Shown here piece by piece: positions 60,544 to 64,000 of a DNA stretch of 64,000 bases. A model generated the notes under the pieces. The model worked only from the letters and a program-made list of their open reading frames with translations. It did not search any database and was not told where the DNA came from. Numbering within the stretch: the stretch's first letter is position 1; each line of letters opens with the position of its first letter. The position numbers and the translations under genes were made by a program. This DNA comes from JANXUC01 sp043782485 (lineage in GTDB: Bacteria > Acidobacteriota > Terriglobia > Terriglobales > Acidobacteriaceae). The stretch is taken from contig JAYWAL010000048.1 in NCBI GenBank assembly GCA_043782485.1, positions 1 through 64,000 of the forward strand, in the 5' to 3' direction.

Positions 60544-61242
60544 ATGCACTTACGTCACTATTGGGTGGTTGTGTGCGCGCTTGCGGCTTTGACCTTTCCC
60601 GCTCAGTCCTCGGCCCAGTCGGACCCGGCTTTGGAGCGCGTCCTGACGCAAATGGATAGCGCTGCCAAGGACTTCCGTTCACTTCAGGCGAGCTTCGTTT
60701 GGGATCAGTTCACGAAGGTGGTGAACGACACGGATACAAGCAAGGGCAGCGTTTACTTTCTGCGCGAGGGCGGGGGGATGAAGATGTCGGCGGATATTAC
60801 CGAGCCTGCGCCCAAGTCGGTGCTGTTTGCCGACGGCGAGGTGAAGATGTTTGAGCCAAAGATTGACCGGGTGACAGCGTACAAGACGGGGAAAAACCGT
60901 GCTGAGGTGGAAAGCTTCCTGGTGCTGGGATTTGGGGGGCGTGGGCATGATTTGGCTAAGTCCTATAACTTGAAGTATTTAGGGAAAGAGACTGTGGACG
61001 GGGTGGAAACCTCGCAACTGGAGCTGGTGCCCAAGTCGGAGAAGGCGCGTGGGCAGTTTTCCCAGATTGTGCTGTGGATTGATGGCAAGACTGGGGTGTC
61101 GGTGCAGCAGAAGCTAATGCAGCCCTCGGGGGATTACCGTCTGGCGAAGTATTCGAAGATTGTGATCAACCAGAAGCTGCCGGAGGGTGTATTTAAGCTC
61201 AAGACTGGGCCTAAGACGACGTTTTTGGCGCCCCAGGGGTAG
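60544..61242 (+). CDS. lolA: LolA-like outer-membrane lipoprotein carrier protein
   Basis: 232 aa from ATG 60544 (CCGGAGAA upstream). Signal peptide (VVVCALAALTFPAQSSAQ) and a LolA-fold domain: LTQMDSAAKDFRSLQASFVW, GSVYFLREGGGMKMSADITE, VLFADGEVKMFEPKIDRVTA, YLGKETVDGVETSQLELVP, KTGVSVQQKLMQPSGDYRL. LolA carries lipoproteins across the periplasm. The ligand assignment is by family; similar LolA/RseB-fold proteins exist. Confidence 0.85.
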   Translation: MHLRHYWVVVCALAALTFPAQSSAQSDPALERVLTQMDSAAKDFRSLQASFVWDQFTKVVNDTDTSKGSVYFLREGGGMKMSADITEPAPKSVLFADGEVKMFEPKIDRVTAYKTGKNRAEVESFLVLGFGGRGHDLAKSYNLKYLGKETVDGVETSQLELVPKSEKARGQFSQIVLWIDGKTGVSVQQKLMQPSGDYRLAKYSKIVINQKLPEGVFKLKTGPKTTFLAPQG

Positions 61243-61439
61243 GGGGCTGACACGCGTCGTTTCCGCAGCAGGGGGGTTGGGCGTAGGGGTTAGGCCTAGG
61301 GTGCTACGTCCTTTTCCGGGGAAATTTCGGGGTGCAATTTTGGGGATCGACGGTATACTCCTGATTATCGGGGATTGCCGGGTTCCTGAAGTTGGAGTTG
61401 CGGTGCGAAATTGCTCTGAGAATCGGTCCTAACCCATAC

Positions 61440-61655
61440 ATGGCAAAGGTATTTACCATTCCGGTCGTTCCTCGGGCTAACCGTCGTCGGCGAACGACTG
61501 TGGGCGACAATCGGTATGTCGAAGGGCAGCGGATGATTGTCGAGGCCATGAAGTATTTGGCCCAGGCGGACCCCAAGGGGAATCGGGCGGCGGTGGAGTT
61601 TCTGTCGGAGCATTTTCGGACGAAGTTCCGGATGAGCGATAGTCCGATGGGGTAG
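61440..61655 (+). CDS. Small basic hypothetical protein
   Basis: 71 aa from ATG 61440. Basic N-terminus (VPRANRRRRTTVGDNRYVEG), helical C-terminus (NRAAVEFLSEHFRTKFRMSD). No ribosome-binding site is clear, but codon use matches the LolA gene upstream. Not recognised; possibly nucleic-acid binding. Followed by a TAGG/TTGG simple repeat. Confidence 0.5.
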   Translation: MAKVFTIPVVPRANRRRRTTVGDNRYVEGQRMIVEAMKYLAQADPKGNRAAVEFLSEHFRTKFRMSDSPMG

Positions 61656-61682
61656 GTAGGTAGGTTGGTTGGTTGGTTGGTT
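61652..61682. repeat. Simple repeat, TAGG x3 then TTGG x4
   Basis: The stop of the small basic gene runs into GGTAGGTAGGTAGG and then GGTTGGTTGGTTGGTT. Tetranucleotide tracts of this kind are prone to slippage; here it is intergenic. Confidence 0.7.
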
Positions 61683-61695
61683 AAAAATCTGGTGC

Positions 61696-61715
61696 GCACG
61701 CGGGGGCGCCCGTGC
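61696..61715. repeat. Palindromic repeat, GCACGGGCG family, degenerate copy 5
   Basis: GCACGCGGGGGCGCCCGTGC keeps the right arm and an imperfect left arm. Located between the simple repeat and the end of the minus-strand gene at 61726. Confidence 0.5.
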
Positions 61716-61725
61716 CCCCATCGAC

Positions 61726-62187
61726 TTATTCTAGCGATTCTGGTTCCAGGGCGATGCCGGTTTCTCCGGCGGCCTTCTTTTCCCAATACTTCTTCATCCA
61801 GGCTTCCCAGCTTTTTCCGGCGGCGGTGTCGCGTCCGGTGAAGGCCAGGGCGGCGATTTCAGAATACGGAATTGTCAGCCGGGTATTGGAGTCTTTGGGC
61901 AGGATGCGGACGGCGGAATCCTGCAAAGTGGCGCCGGTGCGACGGTCGAAGATGTAGCCTTCGACTTTGCTGCCATCGCGACGAGTGATGGTGATGTCGC
62001 CGCGGTAGTCGAAGGCTTTTTCGAGGGCGGAACGGAGATCGTCGTCGGAAGCGAGAGTTGGAACCCAGCCTTCGATGGCCTCATGGGCGAAGCCGGGGAC
62101 GACTTCGAGCTGGTCGACATCTGTGACGTTGCCCTGAGTGAAGCTGGCCTGGGAAACGCTGCGGTTGACGTGCTCGGTGCCGCTCAT
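61726..62187 (-). CDS. Hypothetical protein coupled to hpnH
   Basis: 153 aa. Begins MSGTEHVNRSVSQASFTQGN. The middle (ALEKAFDYRGDITITRRDGS, VEGYIFDRRTGATLQDSAVR) is beta-rich and looks like an Sm/SH3-like small barrel; the C-terminus is helical (AGKSWEAWMKKYWEKKAAGE). No signal. Start overlaps the hpnH stop (ATGA at 62184-62187), so it is translated together with hpnH. Role in hopanoid modification is suggested by coupling only. Confidence 0.7.
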   Translation of the reverse strand: MSGTEHVNRSVSQASFTQGNVTDVDQLEVVPGFAHEAIEGWVPTLASDDDLRSALEKAFDYRGDITITRRDGSKVEGYIFDRRTGATLQDSAVRILPKDSNTRLTIPYSEIAALAFTGRDTAAGKSWEAWMKKYWEKKAAGETGIALEPESLE

Positions 62188-63311
62188 GCGCGCGTCTCTT
62201 CCAGCTGCGATGGTTCCGTTTGCAACTGCACTAGCGGATTCTTGGAATGCACTGGGGCGGCGTCTTCCTGAAGGAGCTTCAGCGCGCCGGGATCGCGGTA
62301 GCTGGAGAAAAGCGTGGCCTTGGCGGCATCGAAGATTCCCCGAATGGAACCAAAAATGTCGTTGACGGAAGTGGCTTCATAGCCGCTGTGGACCATGCAA
62401 TTAGCGCACTTCGGATTGCCCGACTCAGTGCCGTAGTTCTGCCATTCCGTTGCGGCCATGAGCTCCTGGAAGGTGTCAGCGTAGCCGTCCTGCAACAAGT
62501 AGCAGGGCTTTTGCCATCCGAAAATGTTGTAGGTGGGCATGCCCCAGGGGGTGCAGGCGTAGTCGCGCTTGCCCATTAGGAATTCCAGGAACAGCGGCGA
62601 CATGTTGAACTGCCACGTCTTTTTCCTGTTGGACAAAATGCCTCTAAACAGGCGGCGGGTGCGGGCGCGACCGAGGAAATGCTTCTGGTCGGGAGCTTTG
62701 TCGTAGGAGTAGCCGGGCGAGAGCATCATGCCCTCGACGCCGAGCTTCATCATGTCATCGAAGAAGTCACGAACACTATTGGGGTCGGCACCGTCGAAGA
62801 GCGTGGTGTTGGTGGTGACGCGGAATCCCTGGCGGAGAGCTTCCTGAATGCCTTCGACAGCCTTATCGTATCCGCCTTCGCGGCAGACGGAGAGGTCGTG
62901 GTGCTCGCGCTGTCCATCCATGTGGACGGAGAACGAGAGGTAGGTGCTGGGCTTGAACAGGTGCAGCTTTTCTTTTAAGAGAAGAGCATTGGTGCAGAGG
63001 TAGATATATTTTTTGCGCGCGACGAGGCCTTCGACGATTTTGTCGATTTGCGAGTGCATGAGCGGCTCGCCGCCGGGGATAGAAACCGTCGGAGCGCCGC
63101 ATTCGTCAACGGCTTTGAAGCACTCTTCGGGAGTGAGTTCCTTCTTCAAGATATGAGCTGGATACTGAATTTTGCCGCAACCGGCGCATGCCAGGTTACA
63201 GCGGAAGAGGGGCTCAAGCATCAAGACGAAGGGATAGCGCTTGCGGCCAGCAAGCTTCTGCCGCATTACGTAGGAGGCTACGGTCCAGGCTTGCCTTAGG
63301 GGAACAGCCAT
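62184..63311 (-). CDS. hpnH: Adenosyl-hopene transferase HpnH (radical SAM)
   Basis: 375 aa. Begins MAVPLRQAWTVASYVMRQKL, typical of HpnH; radical-SAM Cys motif CNLACAGCGKIQYP, GGEPLMHSQIDKIVEGLVAR, VHMDGQREHHD, and C-terminal CYLLQDGYADTFQEL with CANCMVHSGYEA. It joins adenosine to diploptene in the synthesis of extended C35 hopanoids. Last steps usually use hpnG and others, not present here. A weak promoter may lie in 63312-63450, where no gene was seen. Confidence 0.95.
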   Translation of the reverse strand: MAVPLRQAWTVASYVMRQKLAGRKRYPFVLMLEPLFRCNLACAGCGKIQYPAHILKKELTPEECFKAVDECGAPTVSIPGGEPLMHSQIDKIVEGLVARKKYIYLCTNALLLKEKLHLFKPSTYLSFSVHMDGQREHHDLSVCREGGYDKAVEGIQEALRQGFRVTTNTTLFDGADPNSVRDFFDDMMKLGVEGMMLSPGYSYDKAPDQKHFLGRARTRRLFRGILSNRKKTWQFNMSPLFLEFLMGKRDYACTPWGMPTYNIFGWQKPCYLLQDGYADTFQELMAATEWQNYGTESGNPKCANCMVHSGYEATSVNDIFGSIRGIFDAAKATLFSSYRDPGALKLLQEDAAPVHSKNPLVQLQTEPSQLEETRA

Positions 63312-63481
63312 CGGGGGTCACTCGTGGGTTGCTGGATTGAACGCAATATTATTTGATGCAAAGGCACCGAGTGAATCGTCAAAAACCTGCGCCTCCCTAT
63401 TGTGGGCGGAAAGCAAGGGTTTTGGGATAACTGGGTAGCTTCTATTTTAACAAATTGGATGGGCTATTGAATATAAAGGGG

Positions 63482-63812
63482 TTAGGGCGTTGGTTGCGGC
63501 CAGACACCAGGCTTGCCACGGCTCCGGCTCGAGTTTGGAGCCGATTTGGCCATGGCCCGAAGCATTTCCGCGCGAAGCAGGCGGTTGGCTTTGGTTTGGT
63601 AGCCGGTGCCACCCGACTTGAGCCGGTGGATGATATCGACGTCGAGCCGCATGGTGACAGGCTTCTTCAGGGGCCGGTACATGTGGCCGCGAACGGCATG
63701 GCGGAGTTGGGCCTCGGTGAGTTCGGGAATTGTCGGCGGTGTCGACCCGATCGTCCGGCAAGGCGAGGTGGGCTAGTTTCTTGCGGCGCTAGTTAGCGGT
63801 CAGTTTCTTCAT
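63482..63812 (-). pseudogene. BrnA-like antitoxin gene, broken by a stop and a frameshift
   Basis: Read on the minus strand from ATG 63812: MKKLTAN, then TAG (63791-63789), then RRKKLAHLALPDDRVDTAD. A one-base insertion in GACAATTCCC shifts the frame. The restored frame continues IPELTEAQLRHAVRGHMYRP, then LKKPVTMRLDVDIIHRLKSG and GTGYQTKANRLLRAEMLR. This matches the BrnA antitoxin pattern (IPELT..., YRPxKxxVTxRLDxDV, GYQTxxNxxLR). CAG to TAG and one extra A explain both lesions. An internal ATG at 63682 could still give a 66-aa RHH-like fragment. No brnT toxin gene is nearby. Confidence 0.75.
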
Positions 63813-63856
63813 AAGATGTCCCTTTTTCATGGAAGGCCGTCGAGTGTGAATATATT

Positions 63857-63866
63857 TATGTACATA
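63857..63866. promoter_or_regulatory. TATGTACATA palindrome upstream of the BrnA-like gene
   Basis: Perfect 10-bp palindrome in an AT-rich stretch, 45-55 bp upstream of the MKKLTAN start and overlapping possible -10 sequences on the minus strand. Ribbon-helix-helix antitoxins such as BrnA repress their own promoters through such sites; this is a candidate operator. Confidence 0.45.
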
Positions 63867-63870
63867 CAAA

Positions 63871-63903
63871 AACTAGAAAAGCCGCCGGAGATGATCCGGC
63901 GGC
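63871..63903 (-). terminator. Rho-independent terminator (minus strand)
   Basis: On the minus strand GCCGCCGGA-TCATC-TCCGGCGGC is followed by TTTTCTAGTTTTTG. It ends the gene at 63919-64000. Confidence 0.85.
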
Positions 63904-63918
63904 TTGTTGGGGGCAGTT

Positions 63919-64000
63919 TTACCGACGCCAGCCGTCGCCCTGCCAGGCGTGTTCGTAGCCTTCGTGGTAGGCGCGGGCGTACTGCTCCTGGTATCCGCGC
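63919..64000 (-). CDS. C-terminal end of a Tyr/Gly-rich protein (runs off window)
   Basis: Only the last codons are visible, ending at TAA 63921-63919: RGYQEQYARAYHEGYEHAWQ then GDGWRR. The spaced YxxxY / GY pattern resembles tails of exported Tyr/Gly-rich proteins. A terminator follows. Function unknown. Confidence 0.55.
   Translation of the reverse strand, partial: RGYQEQYARAYHEGYEHAWQGDGWRR

Noticed and set aside
1..64000. tRNA, rRNA, CRISPR arrays, integrases, insertion sequences
   Set aside because: I looked for their signatures by eye (cloverleaf ends, direct repeats with spacers, DDE/tyrosine recombinase motifs) and found none; tRNA scanning by program was not possible.

Overview
The window looks like chromosomal DNA of an Acidobacteriota bacterium (class Terriglobia / Koribacter-like). 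The gene content supports this: an Oar-type TonB-dependent receptor with a carboxypeptidase-regulatory N-terminus, secreted FG-GAP/Ig-like proteins, a DUF1080 glycoside hydrolase, the hopanoid enzyme HpnH, a TonB-family protein with a long proline-rich middle, a BrnA-like remnant, and several families of palindromic intergenic repeats. This assignment is inferred from gene families; no rRNA or tRNA gene was seen. No prophage, insertion sequence, integrase or CRISPR array was seen.

Layout. 1-512 (minus): 5' end of a TonB-dependent receptor. 801-7048 (plus): a GntR/FadR-type regulator followed by a tightly spaced operon for a 2-oxoacid dehydrogenase (beta-hydroxyacid dehydrogenase, E1-alpha, E1-beta, an M24 'pita-bread' protein with one metal ligand replaced, E2), ending in a bidirectional terminator. 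7862-17218 (plus): a division and cell-wall block, ftsW-murG-murC-ftsQ-ftsA-ftsZ plus a penicillin-binding transpeptidase. A 170-bp inverted-repeat element sits between ftsA and ftsZ. 17302-24893: secreted or envelope proteins (cupredoxin-like protein, a 1221-aa FG-GAP/Ig protein, a small exported protein, a TonB-family protein). 24945-30658 (minus): a class III cyclase-like protein, M28 peptidase, thioredoxin-fold protein and MutY.

30717-38274: a small helical protein, RlpA, DUF1080 and GH1 hydrolases, a HIT protein, a receiver-like protein, an EAL-HDOD signalling protein and a DUF481 outer-membrane protein. 38390-48022: AsmA-like protein, PepSY protein, a TolC plus adaptor pair without an inner-membrane pump, a 1191-aa secreted protein and a LEA-like lipoprotein. 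48113-50516: a NeuC-like epimerase and a DegT aminotransferase (nucleotide-sugar modification). 50726-56340: a 48-aa membrane protein, a methyltransferase, an aldehyde dehydrogenase, a zinc-finger membrane protein, an MBL hydrolase and a GH18 hydrolase.

56341-58682 is the most accessory-looking part. An AT-rich, palindrome-bearing stretch without a convincing gene precedes a translationally coupled two-gene cassette: a DUF4365 nuclease-fold protein and a 385-aa protein of unknown function, wedged directly upstream of serS. I regard this cassette as the best candidate for an undescribed (possibly defence) system. 58729-64000: serS, a small membrane protein, a LolA-like protein, two small hypotheticals, hpnH, a decayed BrnA-type antitoxin gene (stop codon plus frameshift) and the 3' end of a Tyr/Gly-rich protein.
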